The notes: a model not told the origin generated them from the sequence alone. Numbered from the stretch's first letter, positions 27,653 through 37,387 are shown. The stretch is 55,083 nt of DNA from an uncultured Duodenibacillus sp. (GCA_944390145.1 CALXOY010000053.1:1-55083), one strand, 5' to 3'. Numbers and translations: made by a program.

Positions 27653-29200
27653 ATGTCTTTGCTCAAATCGGCGGCTACGGTTTCCGTTCTTACGCTTGTC
27701 TCGCGCATCACCGGACTGATCCGCGACATGCTGATTGCCCGCTATTTCGGCGTGTCGGCCGCCACCGACGCCTTCTATGTGGCCTTCCGCATTCCCAACA
27801 TGCTGCGCAGGCTCTTTGCCGAAGGCGCCTTCAGCCAGGCCTTCGTGCCGATGCTCTCGCAGGTGAAGGAGGAGCAGGATGCAGCGGGCCAAAAGGACTT
27901 CATCAGCAGCGTCTTTTCGCTTCTGGGCTGCGCCGTTTTTCTGGCAAGTCTTCTGGGCATTCTCTTTGCCCCGGCGGTGGTCTGGATCATCGCCTCGGGC
28001 TTTAAAAATGATGCGCAGACCTTTGATCTGGCGGTGTTTCTCACGCGCTGCATGTTCCCCTACATCATCTTCATGAGTCTGGTGAGCTTTGCCGCGGCCG
28101 TGCTCAACACCTGGAAGCACTTTGCTATTCCCGCCTTCACGCCGGTGCTCTTGAATCTGAGCTTCATCGGCTGCACGCTCTTTTTGATCGACTGCTTTGC
28201 GGTGCCGGTTTATGCGCTTGCCTTTGCGGTGATTTTAGGGGGCGTGCTGCAGCTATCCATGCAGTTTGCTGCATTAAAGCGCCTCGGGTGCCTGCCGCGG
28301 TTTGTGAAACCGAAGCGTGCGCTTCAAAACCCCGCCGTGGGCCAGGTGCTGCGGCTCATGGTGCCCGCGGTGGTGGGCGTGAGCGTCGCCCCCATTTCAA
28401 TACTCATCAACACCAACATCGCTTCTCACCTGCAAAAGGGCGCGGTGACATGGCTCAATTACGCTGACCGCCTGATGGAGTTTCCGACGGCGCTTTTGGG
28501 CGTAGCGCTCGGCAGCGTGTTGCTGCCAAGTCTCTCGGCGGCTTTTAATCGCGGCGAGCTTGCGCGCTACAACAAGCTGCTGGACCGCGGGCTGCGCATC
28601 GTGCTTCTTTTGGCCATTCCGGCCGCCGCAGGCCTGGGCCTGATGGCCGAGGGGCTTGCCGCGGTGCTTTTTCAAGGCAAAAGCTTTGGCGCGGGCGACG
28701 TCTCGATGACGGCGCTTGCAATCGAAGGCTATGCCGCAGGACTGCTGGGACTGATTTCCATCAAGATCCTTGCGCCCGCCTTTTATTCGAGAAAGGACAT
28801 CAAGACGCCGGTAAAGGGCGCCATCGCCTCGCTCATTGTCGTGCAGTGCTGTAACGTCGTGACGGTGCCCGCGCTCGGACACGCGGGCCTGGCGCTTTCC
28901 GTGGGCCTGGGGTCGATCTTCAACGCGCTCGTGCTCTTTGCGATTCTCTTAAAGCGCGGCTGGTACACGCCGCTAAAGGGGTGGTTCGTCTACATCGTCA
29001 GGGCGCTTGCTGCCTGCGCCGTGATGGCGGCCTTTTTGCTCTGGGTGCAGACGGGGCTTGACTGGACGGCGATGCAGCCGCAGTGGGCGCGCCGCATCGT
29101 GCTGGCGGCGGGCGTCGTGGCAGGGGCCGCCGTCGTCTACTTCATTGCGCTTGCCGTGCTTGGCTGGCGCGGACGCGAAATCCGCGCTGGGGACGTGTAG
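27653..29200 (+). CDS. murJ: Lipid II flippase MurJ
   Basis: An inner-membrane MOP-superfamily protein that moves lipid II to the periplasmic face. The 515-residue protein has about 14 hydrophobic segments. The N-terminal signature is SRITGLIRDMLIARYFG with TDAFYVAFRIPNMLRRLFAEGAF, including the essential arginines facing the central cavity. Length matches E. coli MurJ (511). The ribosome site before 27653 is weak. It converges with hypE, whose stop lies only four bases beyond the murJ stop. Confidence 0.96.
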   Translation: MSLLKSAATVSVLTLVSRITGLIRDMLIARYFGVSAATDAFYVAFRIPNMLRRLFAEGAFSQAFVPMLSQVKEEQDAAGQKDFISSVFSLLGCAVFLASLLGILFAPAVVWIIASGFKNDAQTFDLAVFLTRCMFPYIIFMSLVSFAAAVLNTWKHFAIPAFTPVLLNLSFIGCTLFLIDCFAVPVYALAFAVILGGVLQLSMQFAALKRLGCLPRFVKPKRALQNPAVGQVLRLMVPAVVGVSVAPISILINTNIASHLQKGAVTWLNYADRLMEFPTALLGVALGSVLLPSLSAAFNRGELARYNKLLDRGLRIVLLLAIPAAAGLGLMAEGLAAVLFQGKSFGAGDVSMTALAIEGYAAGLLGLISIKILAPAFYSRKDIKTPVKGAIASLIVVQCCNVVTVPALGHAGLALSVGLGSIFNALVLFAILLKRGWYTPLKGWFVYIVRALAACAVMAAFLLWVQTGLDWTAMQPQWARRIVLAAGVVAGAAVVYFIALAVLGWRGREIRAGDV

Positions 29201-29204
29201 GCAC

Positions 29205-30251
29205 CTAGCAGATGCGCGGCAGGGGGTCGGAGTTGAGCCAGTCGACCAACCGCGAGCCGCCGATGGCGGTCTTCATGGTCACCATCGCCGGGTTTTCGGC
29301 CGTCACGCGCCCGATCAGCGCGGCGTTCTCGCCATACTTCTGCGCGCGGATGATTTCAAGCGCCTTTTCTTCGCAGCCTTTTTCCACAATCACGATGAGC
29401 TTGCCTTCGTTGGCAATGTAAAGCGGATCAAGGCCGAGGAACTCGCAGGCCGAGACGACCGCCGGATGCACCGGCACGGCTTCCTCTTCGATTTCAATGC
29501 CGACGCCGCTTTGTGCGGCGATCTCGTTTAAGGTGGTGGCCAGTCCCCCGCGGGTGGGGTCGCGCAGCACGTGCACCTTGTCGCCCAACTCAGTCAGAAG
29601 CGCAAGCACGATCCCGTTCATCGGCGCCGTGTCGCTTTGCACCTGCGCTTCAAAGCCGAGCCCCTCGCGCTGCGAGAGAATCGTGATGCCGTGGTCTCCC
29701 ATGGTGCCGGTGACAAGCACCGCGTCGCCGGGTTTGGCTTCGCGGCCGCTCACGCGCGTGCCGGCAATCTTTTCGCCCATGCCGGTGGTGGCAATGAAAA
29801 GCCCGTCGCCGTGGCCTTTTTCCACCACCTTGGTGTCGCCCGTGACAATGGCCACACCCGCTTCGCGGGCGGCCTCTGCCATGGAGTTGACGACGCGCAC
29901 GAGCGTTTCAATGGGAAGGCCCTCTTCGAGAATGAAGCTTGCCGAAAGGTACAGCGGCTTCGCCCCGCAGACGGCAACGTCGTTCACAGTGCCGCAGACG
30001 GCAAGACGCCCGATGTCGCCGCCCGCAAAAAAGAGCGGATGCACGACGTGCGCGTCGCAGCTCATGACGGGCTCGCCGTGAAGCGCCGGCATCACGGCGC
30101 CGTCGTGGCCCTGTGCGAGAAAGTCGTTGGAAAAGGCGCGGGCGAAGACTTCGTCGATGAGCTGCGCGGTGGCCCTGCCGCCTGCGCCGTGCGTCATGTC
30201 GATGATGCCGTGCTTGACGTCAATCGGGCGGATGTAGTTTTTCTTGGTCAT
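29205..30251 (-). CDS. hypE: Hydrogenase maturation protein HypE (carbamoyl dehydratase)
   Basis: HypE receives a carbamoyl group from HypF on its C-terminal cysteine and dehydrates it to thiocyanate, the source of the cyanide ligands of the Ni-Fe site. The 348-residue protein has the AIR-synthase-like ATPase fold (MTHGAGGRATAQLI, VTGDTKVVEKG, RDPTRGGLATTLNEIA) and ends in the required PRIC motif. The frame is open to 30431, but the conserved start is MTKKNYIRPIDVKHG at 30251. It is the last gene of the hup-hyp operon, 23 bases after hypD. Confidence 0.97.
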   Translation of the reverse strand: MTKKNYIRPIDVKHGIIDMTHGAGGRATAQLIDEVFARAFSNDFLAQGHDGAVMPALHGEPVMSCDAHVVHPLFFAGGDIGRLAVCGTVNDVAVCGAKPLYLSASFILEEGLPIETLVRVVNSMAEAAREAGVAIVTGDTKVVEKGHGDGLFIATTGMGEKIAGTRVSGREAKPGDAVLVTGTMGDHGITILSQREGLGFEAQVQSDTAPMNGIVLALLTELGDKVHVLRDPTRGGLATTLNEIAAQSGVGIEIEEEAVPVHPAVVSACEFLGLDPLYIANEGKLIVIVEKGCEEKALEIIRAQKYGENAALIGRVTAENPAMVTMKTAIGGSRLVDWLNSDPLPRIC

Positions 30252-30274
30252 GTGACTGCAGGAATCCTCAAAGG

Positions 30275-31396
30275 TTATTGTTGGGCGCGGCGGGACTCGT
30301 AGGAGAAGTAGGCCGCGCAGGCCCCTTCGCTTGACACCATGCAGGCGCCGATCGGGTGGATCGGGGTGCAGACGGTGCCGAAGGCGCGGCAGTCGCGCGG
30401 CTCCTTTTCGCCGCGCAAAATGGCGCCGCATTCGCAGGCCTTGTTGTCGGGAACGTCGTGCTCGACGAGGTGAAAGCGCTTTTCCGCATCAAACTCCGCA
30501 TAGGCCGGGGCAAGCGCAAGGGCGCTTTGGGGAAGCTTTCCGAGGCCGCGCCAGGCAAAGGAGTCTCTGAGCACAAAGGTTTCCTTCATGAGCGCGAGCG
30601 CCACGGGGTTCCCTTCAGCGGGCACTGCGCGCGTGAATTCATTTTCCACCTGCGCTTTGCCCGCGTTGGTCTGACGCACGAGCATCAGGATCGAAAGCAG
30701 CATGTCCAAGGGCTCAAAGCCGCAGATCACGACCGGAATGTGCCATTGATGCACAAAGTCGCGGTAGGGGGCTTCGCCGATCACGGCCGAGACGTGCGCC
30801 GGGCCCACCACGCCGTCGATGAAGGGGGCGGCGTCGCTGCCGTGCGAGAGCATGATGTGCTGCATGGCAGCGGGCGTAATGACGTGCGAGCAGACCACTG
30901 AAAAGTTCTTCACGTTCTTTGCTTTGGCGGCCTTGAGCACCAGGGCCGTGGGGGGCGTCGTCGTTTCAAAGCCGATTGCAAAAAAGACCACTTCGCGGTC
31001 GGGGTTTTGAAGGGCGAGCGTGAGCGCGTCGGTCGGCGAATACACCATGCGCACGTCCGCGCCTTCGGCCTTGGCCTTGAAAAGCGTCCTGCCGCCCGAG
31101 CCCGGCACCCGCATCATGTCGGCGTAGGTGCAAAGCGTCACGTTTTTGTTGAGCGCAAGATCGAGCGCCATGTCCACCCGCCCGATCGGCAGCACGCAGA
31201 CCGGGCACCCGGGCCCGTGGATCATGCGGATGTTTTTAGGAAGAAGGTCGGTCAACCCCCAGCGCGCGAGCACGTGCGTGTGGCCGCCGCAAAACTCCAT
31301 GTAGCGGTAGTTTCTTGCCGGGTCGACCTCCTCACGGATGCGCTGCGAAAGCGCCTGTGCCTTTTCCTTGTCGCGAAAGTCCGCTGTAAATTCCAT
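30275..31396 (-). CDS. hypD: Hydrogenase maturation protein HypD
   Basis: An Fe-S scaffold on which, with HypC, the Fe(CN)2CO group is built. The 373-residue protein has the conserved cysteine sets CGGHTH, GPGCPVCVLP and the C-terminal group CECGAILRG with later cysteines binding the [4Fe-4S] cluster. The ATG at 31396 has GGAGGG seven bases upstream; the longer open frame to 31456 is not needed. It lies 16 bases after hypC. Confidence 0.97.
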   Translation of the reverse strand: MEFTADFRDKEKAQALSQRIREEVDPARNYRYMEFCGGHTHVLARWGLTDLLPKNIRMIHGPGCPVCVLPIGRVDMALDLALNKNVTLCTYADMMRVPGSGGRTLFKAKAEGADVRMVYSPTDALTLALQNPDREVVFFAIGFETTTPPTALVLKAAKAKNVKNFSVVCSHVITPAAMQHIMLSHGSDAAPFIDGVVGPAHVSAVIGEAPYRDFVHQWHIPVVICGFEPLDMLLSILMLVRQTNAGKAQVENEFTRAVPAEGNPVALALMKETFVLRDSFAWRGLGKLPQSALALAPAYAEFDAEKRFHLVEHDVPDNKACECGAILRGEKEPRDCRAFGTVCTPIHPIGACMVSSEGACAAYFSYESRRAQQ

Positions 31397-31412
31397 CACC
31401 AGCCCTCCATGC

Positions 31413-31640
31413 TCAAGCGGCCGCGGCGGCAGCTTCCACGCCGCGCATGGCTTCAAGCGTCTGCCGGGCCTTTTCGGGGTCGATGCGCTGCAGCGAATAG
31501 CCCACGTGCACCACGACCCAGTCGCCGGGGACGGCCTCCGGCGTGAGCGTCACGTCGATGTCCTTTTTCAGGCCCGACATTTCAACGACCGCATGGGTGC
31601 CGTCAATGGAAATGATCTGTGCAGGAACAGCCAGACACAT
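31413..31640 (-). CDS. hypC: Hydrogenase assembly chaperone HypC
   Basis: A 75-residue chaperone that carries the Fe(CN)2CO unit between HypD and the hydrogenase large subunit. It begins with the essential Cys2 motif MCLAVPAQI and has the VGDWVVVHVG-like strand (PGDWVVVHVGYSLQRI) of the family. The tail ends in an alanine run. It sits between hypF and hypD with 19- and 16-base gaps. Confidence 0.95.
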   Translation of the reverse strand: MCLAVPAQIISIDGTHAVVEMSGLKKDIDVTLTPEAVPGDWVVVHVGYSLQRIDPEKARQTLEAMRGVEAAAAAA

Positions 31641-31659
31641 GTTGTTTTGTCCTCAATTG

Positions 31660-33999
31660 TCAAGAATGCACGGCCCGCAGGCGCTGGCTTGCGACGGCGC
31701 ACTGCCCGAAGCTCACCGCGCCGTCTCCGGGCGGCAGCTGTGCGGGAAGATACACCGAAAAGCCCAGCGCGCGCAGTCTTGCGGATATGTCGCGGGCCAT
31801 GAAGCGGTTTAAAAAGGTTCCGCCGGACAGACACACCCGGGCGCCAGCGGGAAATGAGGCCGCGGCTAACGCCGTGAGTCCGGCGCTTAGCGCCGCGTGA
31901 AAGCGCTTTGAGAGGCTGCCGGCATTCCCGCCTGCAAGCCGCAGGTCAAAAAGGCGTGCTAGAAGCGGTGCAACGCTCAGGATCTTGACGCCCGTCTGAT
32001 CGGTGATCACAAAATCACTTTCTTCAAACGAGGCTCCCTCAAACGCGCCCGCCGCGGCTTCCAGAAGCATCGCCGCCTGCGCTTCGTCGCTTTGCACTTC
32101 GCACAAGCCCGCAATGGCCGAGGCGGCGTCAAAAAGGCGCCCGGCGGAGCTTGTCATGGACGTGAGGCGCCGGTTGCGGGCAAGTGCGGCCATTTGTTCG
32201 ACCGGACGGCTGGCAAAAAGCGTGCGCGCGGCTTCAAGCCTGCCGGCTAAAAGCGCGGCGCTCACCGCCATGCGCCAGGGGTCGCGCGCGGCGGCGTCGG
32301 CCCCTGGCAGCGGCATGTTTTCCAGGTGCCCGAGCCGCTCAAAGGTGCCGTCAGCCCTGCAGCAAAGCGCTTCGCATCCCCAGGCGAGGTTGTCGGTGCC
32401 AAGCCCCACGCCGTCAAGCGAAAGGCCGTACACGTCGCCTTCGAGTCCATGTTCAAAGGCAACCGCCATGGTGTGGGCATGGTGATGCTGCACTTCAATG
32501 AGCGGAATGTTCTGCGCTGATGCAATTTCACGCGCCAGGCGCGAAGAATAGAAGTCCGGATGCAGGTCGCAGGCAACGGCGCGCGAGGGCCTTGTTTCGA
32601 GGATGTCTTCGAAGTGCTCGAGAGACTCTTTAAGAGCCTCGCAGGAGGCGAGGTTTTTCGTGTCACCGATGTGCGCTGTCACAAAGACTTCGTTGCCTCG
32701 GCCGATGGCGGCGGTGGATTTCAGGAGCGCGCCTGTGGCGGCAATGCCCGTCATGTCGTTTGCGGTTTTCACCGCTAGCGGCGTAAAGCCGCGTGCGCGG
32801 CGCACCAAGCGCTCGAAGCCGTTGATCACGCGCACCACCGAGTCGTCGCAGCGGCAGACGATTTCGCGGTTGTGCGTGAGGATGGCGTCGGCAATGCCGG
32901 AAAGCCTTCTGCAGGCCTCTTGGGTGTGAATGACAAGCGGCTCGCCCGAGGGGTTAGCGGAGGTCATCACAAGCGCCGCGTCGAGCTCCTCATCAAGCCA
33001 CGCGGGATCCTGCGGCTCGCCCGCAAGCGCATGAAAAAGCAGCAGATGCACGGGCGTATAGGCAAGCATCACGCCGATTTCGTTTAACCCGTCTGCCACA
33101 TGCACAAACGTTTTTTCGGCCCGCGGCGTCTTGTGCGCGAGCACGATCGGACGCGCGGGGCTTGTAAGCGACTTGAGCTCCACGGCGTCAAGCCGCGCCC
33201 AGAGCTTTGCGCTTTCGGCGTTTAGCACCATCACGGCAAAGGGCTTGGCGTCGCGCGCCTTGCGGCGGCGCAGCTCGGCCACCGCTGCGGCGTTTGCCGC
33301 ATCAACGGCCAGATGAAAGCCCCCGAGCCCCTTTACAGCCACGATTTTTCCCGCGCGGATGAGCCGCACGGCCTCCCGCACGGGATCCCCGGCTGTCAGT
33401 GGAGAGCCTTGCGGGTCGATGAGCCGCAGCTGAGGGCCGCAGACCGGACACGCGTTGGGCTGTGCATGAAAGCGCCGGTCGGCGGGATCCTCGTACTCGC
33501 GCCGGCACTCCGGGCACATCGGAAAGCCCGCCATGGAGGTCATCGGCCGGTCGTAGGGTATGTGCCGCGTGATGGTAAAGCGCGGCCCGCAGTGGGTGCA
33601 GTTCGTAAACGCGTAGCGCCAGCGGCGGTTTGCGGGCGTAAACATCTCGACGGCGCAGGCTCGGCACGTGGCCGCGTCCGGCGTCACCATCGTGTGCGCC
33701 TCTCCCGCACGGCTTGCGCTGATCACAAAGTCCGTGAGGCCCAGCGGCGCCTCGGTTTTTTCAAGCACCACGGAGTCGATGTGCGCCAAGGGCGCTTCGG
33801 CTGCGACCGTGCGGCGCAAGGTGCTGTCAAAGCAATCGAGCACGCCGGATTCGCCCTCGAGCACAACGCCCACGCCCTGCGCGTCGTTCCAGACTTCGCC
33901 CGCAAGCTGCAGGGCATGCGCCGTGCGCCAGACGGTGGGCCGGAAACCCACGCCCTGCACAAGCCCCGTGATGCGGTAGGTGCGCCGCTCAACTGCCAT
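31660..33999 (-). CDS. hypF: Carbamoyltransferase HypF
   Basis: HypF turns carbamoyl phosphate into carbamoyl-adenylate and loads HypE. The 779-residue protein has all four domains. The acylphosphatase-like domain comes first (ITGLVQGVGFRPTVWRTA). Then come two zinc fingers (CRACAVEMF with CTHCGPRF; CPECRREY with CPVCGPQ, residues about 115-190), a YrdC-like domain (KGLGGFHLAVDA), and a Kae1-like C-terminal domain (HHHAHTMAV, LSLDGVGLGTDN, LSGGTFLNRF). It starts 9 bases after hypB. Confidence 0.97.
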   Translation of the reverse strand: MAVERRTYRITGLVQGVGFRPTVWRTAHALQLAGEVWNDAQGVGVVLEGESGVLDCFDSTLRRTVAAEAPLAHIDSVVLEKTEAPLGLTDFVISASRAGEAHTMVTPDAATCRACAVEMFTPANRRWRYAFTNCTHCGPRFTITRHIPYDRPMTSMAGFPMCPECRREYEDPADRRFHAQPNACPVCGPQLRLIDPQGSPLTAGDPVREAVRLIRAGKIVAVKGLGGFHLAVDAANAAAVAELRRRKARDAKPFAVMVLNAESAKLWARLDAVELKSLTSPARPIVLAHKTPRAEKTFVHVADGLNEIGVMLAYTPVHLLLFHALAGEPQDPAWLDEELDAALVMTSANPSGEPLVIHTQEACRRLSGIADAILTHNREIVCRCDDSVVRVINGFERLVRRARGFTPLAVKTANDMTGIAATGALLKSTAAIGRGNEVFVTAHIGDTKNLASCEALKESLEHFEDILETRPSRAVACDLHPDFYSSRLAREIASAQNIPLIEVQHHHAHTMAVAFEHGLEGDVYGLSLDGVGLGTDNLAWGCEALCCRADGTFERLGHLENMPLPGADAAARDPWRMAVSAALLAGRLEAARTLFASRPVEQMAALARNRRLTSMTSSAGRLFDAASAIAGLCEVQSDEAQAAMLLEAAAGAFEGASFEESDFVITDQTGVKILSVAPLLARLFDLRLAGGNAGSLSKRFHAALSAGLTALAAASFPAGARVCLSGGTFLNRFMARDISARLRALGFSVYLPAQLPPGDGAVSFGQCAVASQRLRAVHS

Positions 34000-34008
34000 G
34001 ACGCCTTC

Positions 34009-34830
34009 CTAGAGCTGCGCAATCATGAGGTTGGCCTTAAGCCACGCCCACCACTTCTCGAGCCCCTCGCCGGTCGTTGCAGAGACGCGCAGAGCCCGGA
34101 TGTTGGGGTTGACGCGGCGCGCGAATTCTTCGCAGCGGTCCATGTCAAAGCGCACATAGGGGGCGAGGTCGACCTTGTTGATGATCATCAGGTCGGCCGC
34201 GGCAAACATGTCGGGGTACTTCAGGGGCTTGTCGTCGCCTTCGGTCACCGAAATCGCCACCACCTTGTGGGCTTCACCGAGGTCAACCTCGGCCGGGCAC
34301 ACGAGGTTGCCGACGTTTTCAATCAAAACGAGGCTGCCCGGGGCGGGGTCCTTGGCCGAGAGCGCCAGCTGCACCTGCTGGGCGTCCAGGTGGCACCCCT
34401 TGCCGGTGTTGATCTGCAGGGCGTCGGCGCCCGTGGCGCGGATGCGGTTGGCGTCGTTGTCGGTCTGCTGGTCGCCCTCAATCACAAGAATCTGCGGGGC
34501 GTCGGCGGGCTTATTGCGGATCGTGGCGCACAAGAGCTCCGTTTTGCCCGAGCCCGGCGAGCTCACAAAGTTGAGCGCCAGAATCTTGCGTGCGGCAAAA
34601 AGCGCGCGGTTTTGCGCGGCAACGGCGTTGTTGCGGGCAAGGATGTCCTCCCCCACGGCGATGGTGCGGCTTTTTTCATGATCGTGGCCGTGATCGTGGT
34701 CATGGTCATGGTCATGGTCATGGTGATGATGGTCATGTTCGCCGTGGCTGTGCGTGTGCGTGACGACGTTGCCGTTTTCATCGATGTGGGTATGGCTGTG
34801 CGGATCGCCGCAGCCGCAGGTGGTGCACAT
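34009..34830 (-). CDS. hypB: Hydrogenase nickel-incorporation GTPase HypB
   Basis: A GTPase that, with HypA, delivers nickel to the hydrogenase large subunit. The 273-residue protein begins with the high-affinity nickel motif MCTTCGC, then a His/Asp-rich stretch (residues about 12-50) for nickel storage. The G-domain has P-loop [19 protein letters not shown] and the NKVDL specificity motif. Part of the His/Asp stretch is written as a repeated 6-base unit at about 34698-34725, which could change length by slippage. Confidence 0.97.
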   Translation of the reverse strand: MCTTCGCGDPHSHTHIDENGNVVTHTHSHGEHDHHHHDHDHDHDHDHGHDHEKSRTIAVGEDILARNNAVAAQNRALFAARKILALNFVSSPGSGKTELLCATIRNKPADAPQILVIEGDQQTDNDANRIRATGADALQINTGKGCHLDAQQVQLALSAKDPAPGSLVLIENVGNLVCPAEVDLGEAHKVVAISVTEGDDKPLKYPDMFAAADLMIINKVDLAPYVRFDMDRCEEFARRVNPNIRALRVSATTGEGLEKWWAWLKANLMIAQL

Positions 34831-34858
34831 AACAAATGACTCCTATTTCAATGCAATT

Positions 34859-35218
34859 TCAAGAATTCTCTTCGAGGTCTGCAACTTGCAGCGAGTCGAC
34901 CTTGAGTTCGTGGCCCTGCACGGGCATGAGCTGGTAGCCGCCGCAGTGCGGGCAGGCGTCGCCGTGCCGGTGCAGCGGCACGTTTTTTCCGCACTGCATG
35001 CACCAGGCAACGCCCGGAACGCGGTTGATCTCAAGCACCGACTTTTCAGCGCGGGTGCCGCGCGTCACAGACTCCCAGGCAAAAAGGAGCGCCTCGATTT
35101 CCACGCCCGCAAGCTCGCCGATGCTCACCGCAACGGAGCTCACCTTCGTCTTCGGTTCGTTTTCGAGAGTCTTGTCAACCGCTGAGAGAATGCCTTCGGC
35201 AATGGAGACTTCATGCAT
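34859..35218 (-). CDS. hypA: Hydrogenase nickel-incorporation protein HypA
   Basis: A 119-residue nickel metallochaperone. The N-terminal MHEVSIAEGIL holds the nickel-binding His2-Glu3 pair, and the zinc site is formed by CMQCG and CPHCGG. GGAGG lies eight bases before the ATG at 35218 and sits in the end of the upstream hupK gene, whose stop is only 3 bases away. It is followed by hypB after 28 bases. Confidence 0.95.
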   Translation of the reverse strand: MHEVSIAEGILSAVDKTLENEPKTKVSSVAVSIGELAGVEIEALLFAWESVTRGTRAEKSVLEINRVPGVAWCMQCGKNVPLHRHGDACPHCGGYQLMPVQGHELKVDSLQVADLEENS

Positions 35219-35221
35219 GAC

Positions 35222-36340
35222 TCAAGCCTCCGCAGCGCTTTCATGCGCAAAGCGCATGTGATAGGGGATGCAGGGGTCGATGGCGGCCAGAATCCAGGCC
35301 GCGTCGCGCTTCCACTGCGCCTCCGAGCTGTACTCGATGGTGGAGAGCACCTGCTCGGCGCAGCTGCCCGAGGCGAAGTTCCATTCGGTGGGGGCGACCG
35401 ACTTGACGTTGGCAAGCCGCCCGCGCTCGACCACCACGCGCGTCAAAAGCGATCCGCGGGCCGTCTGCACGTGCGCAAGCCCCGTTGCCGGCGCCGTCTG
35501 CGCGGCCTTCACCGTCCAAGCGGGCTCACGGCGGCTCTTCCAGCAGTCCATGAGGTCGATCAAGCGCGCCACAAACTGCGCGCGCACGCCGCAGCTGTAC
35601 TGCTCGGCGATTTCGGCTAAAAGGGGATGGTTTTCGCAGCGCGCCAGGGCGCTTGTCTGATGCGCGGTGCCGTTGATGAGCGGGCAGTTCACCGACAGGT
35701 CGGTCCCAAGCCACCCCTCAATCGTTGAAAGCGGGCAGTCGGCGCCAAGCATCGCAACCGACGTCTGGCGCCTGCAGGGTACCGTCTCCCAGAGCTGCGC
35801 ATAGAGCCTGCTTGCGGCCGTCGCCCCGTGCATCATCCACGCTTCGAAGTCTGGCAGCGACTGCAGCGCGGCAAAGCTCTCGGGCGCCGTGCCCGTCACA
35901 AAGAGTTCGATTGCGGGCGCAATCTGCGCATCAAGCTTTGTGTAGTCGGGCTCGGGCTTGGCAAGTTCCGAGACGCACAGAGAACGCAGCACGCCCAGTT
36001 TTCTCACCTCCGGCACGGGCTTGATCCCCACGCCCACGCAGGCGTCAAAGGCAAGAAACCGCAGGTGTTCATTGATGATTTCGTAGAGCACCTTGCGGCT
36101 GCGATCGGGCAACGGCTTGCCGAGCGCTGCAGCAAGGGCCGAATCAAAGGCCGCAAGATGCGCCTGCGGGCAGAGCGCGTAGAGCGACTCGATCAAGGTC
36201 TGCGCCAGGGGCGAGTCAACGGACTGCCCCGTAAGTGCACGGCTGATTTCGCCCTGCCGGGTCGAGCGCGTCTTCACCCGCGTCTGCGAGAGGGCGGAAA
36301 CGCTCACATCGATGATGACGGAACCTTCAGTAAAGCTCAT
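35222..36340 (-). CDS. hupK: HupK-like hydrogenase accessory protein
   Basis: A 372-residue protein resembling a worn copy of the Ni-Fe hydrogenase large subunit, as known for HupK proteins, which act as assembly scaffolds for oxygen-tolerant uptake hydrogenases. The C-terminal segment AIDPCIPYHMRFAHE recalls the large-subunit DPCxxCxxH motif, but the second cysteine is Tyr. The N-terminal cysteine pair is reduced to LCPQAH. It therefore should not bind the active site in the standard way. Its ATG overlaps the hupJ stop (ATGA), and GGGGA precedes it by about 6 bases. Confidence 0.8.
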   Translation of the reverse strand: MSFTEGSVIIDVSVSALSQTRVKTRSTRQGEISRALTGQSVDSPLAQTLIESLYALCPQAHLAAFDSALAAALGKPLPDRSRKVLYEIINEHLRFLAFDACVGVGIKPVPEVRKLGVLRSLCVSELAKPEPDYTKLDAQIAPAIELFVTGTAPESFAALQSLPDFEAWMMHGATAASRLYAQLWETVPCRRQTSVAMLGADCPLSTIEGWLGTDLSVNCPLINGTAHQTSALARCENHPLLAEIAEQYSCGVRAQFVARLIDLMDCWKSRREPAWTVKAAQTAPATGLAHVQTARGSLLTRVVVERGRLANVKSVAPTEWNFASGSCAEQVLSTIEYSSEAQWKRDAAWILAAIDPCIPYHMRFAHESAAEA

Positions 36341-37146
36341 GGCTTTTCCCCGGTTGTGCTGCAGTTGTCCTTCTGCAGGCGTTGATCGGCTTCGTTGGGC
36401 CCGGCGCCTTCCTCGCGCAGTCCTGCGGCGTAGCGTCCGAGAAGCTCGCGCCGGGTGAGCTTCTCCTTCACAGGCGGCAGGGCGTCGGGGTCCTTGGGCG
36501 TCAAGGTCGGATTCTCCGCCTCCTTTTCCTCGACAAGCGTCTGCCGGCCTAAAAGCAGATTAAGGCATGTGTCGGCAAAAGCCCGGGCGCTCGCCATGTC
36601 CTGAAATTCAAAGACGGGGCTTTTGAGCGACAGACTGCGGTAGTGGCCGAGAAGGTTGTCGGCGCAGGCGATGAAGCGAAAGACGCCTGCGGCAAGTTCA
36701 ATTTTTTCAAACCCGCCCGCAGGAATGAACCGCCACCCCTCGCGCGCAGCGGGCGCCAAGACCGCCATGACCGCCCACGGGGTGACGACAACGCCCAGCC
36801 AAGCGTGCGTGTCGTCAATGGCCACCGGCACAAAGTCGGTTGCCCAGATGGAAAGCGCCTTGTTCACAATCGGCAGGCCCGCCATGCGGGTGGCGAGGAT
36901 CTCCGAGAAGCCCCGCTCAAAGAACGCGCGCGGATTGTCCTTGAAAATGCGCAGGCTCGTGCCCACGTGCCGCTCGCGCAGCGCCCGCATGCGCGCTTCA
37001 AGCGCCTCCGGGTGCTCCTTTTCGTAGGCTTTTCTTGCCGCCTCGCGGTCAAAGGGCCTGGGCTTGCGCAAAAACGTCACGGGTGCGGCCGGCACGCCGC
37101 TCAAATCGGGCCTGCGGTCCTCTTTATCACTGTTGCTCTGAGCCAT
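36337..37146 (-). CDS. hupJ: HupJ/HybE-family hydrogenase assembly chaperone
   Basis: The central part, about residues 70-190, matches the HybE/HupJ chaperone family: [28 protein letters not shown], and [18 protein letters not shown]. The 269-residue protein is longer than usual, with charged extensions at both ends (about 60 and 60 residues). The frame is open to 37377, but the ATG at 37146 ([13 protein letters not shown]) is the sensible start. It overlaps the rubredoxin gene by 20 bases upstream and hupK by 4 bases downstream, so the three are translationally linked. Confidence 0.85.
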   Translation of the reverse strand: MAQSNSDKEDRRPDLSGVPAAPVTFLRKPRPFDREAARKAYEKEHPEALEARMRALRERHVGTSLRIFKDNPRAFFERGFSEILATRMAGLPIVNKALSIWATDFVPVAIDDTHAWLGVVVTPWAVMAVLAPAAREGWRFIPAGGFEKIELAAGVFRFIACADNLLGHYRSLSLKSPVFEFQDMASARAFADTCLNLLLGRQTLVEEKEAENPTLTPKDPDALPPVKEKLTRRELLGRYAAGLREEGAGPNEADQRLQKDNCSTTGEKP

Positions 37147-37387
37147 CTTCGACGTCCAGAAAGGGAAAGAAGACCTGCTTGCCGTTGCCGCAGTCCGGGC
37201 ACGTCCACCAGTCGGGCAGTTCGGCAAAGGGGGTTCCTGCGGGCGTCTGGCTTTCAGGGCACCCTTCGGCCGGGTCGTAGACGTACCAGCAGATTTTGCA
37301 CTGCATCTTCGTTTCCGGCGCGATGCGGGCGTTGCGCTCGGCGTTGAGCCGGTCGATGATGTTGGAGCCGTAGGCAATGTCGGTCAT
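37127..37387 (-). CDS. hupI: Rubredoxin of the hup cluster
   Basis: An 86-residue rubredoxin with the iron site [10 protein letters not shown] and CPDCGNGK plus the acidic and aromatic residues of the fold. It has an N-terminal extension of about 27 residues typical of HupI. HupI is needed for making uptake hydrogenase in the presence of oxygen. The ATG at 37387 ([14 protein letters not shown]) is chosen; a GTG three codons earlier is an alternative. It overlaps the hupJ start. Confidence 0.9.
   Translation of the reverse strand: MTDIAYGSNIIDRLNAERNARIAPETKMQCKICWYVYDPAEGCPESQTPAGTPFAELPDWWTCPDCGNGKQVFFPFLDVEDGSEQQ

Noticed and set aside
33313-34839. 508-codon plus-strand frame opposite hypF and hypB
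   Set aside because: Antisense shadow of two unmistakable hyp genes; His/Val-rich product without domains.
34859-37387. hupI and hupJ as a single fused gene
   Set aside because: Frames differ; they overlap by only 20 bases, and each has its own ATG.
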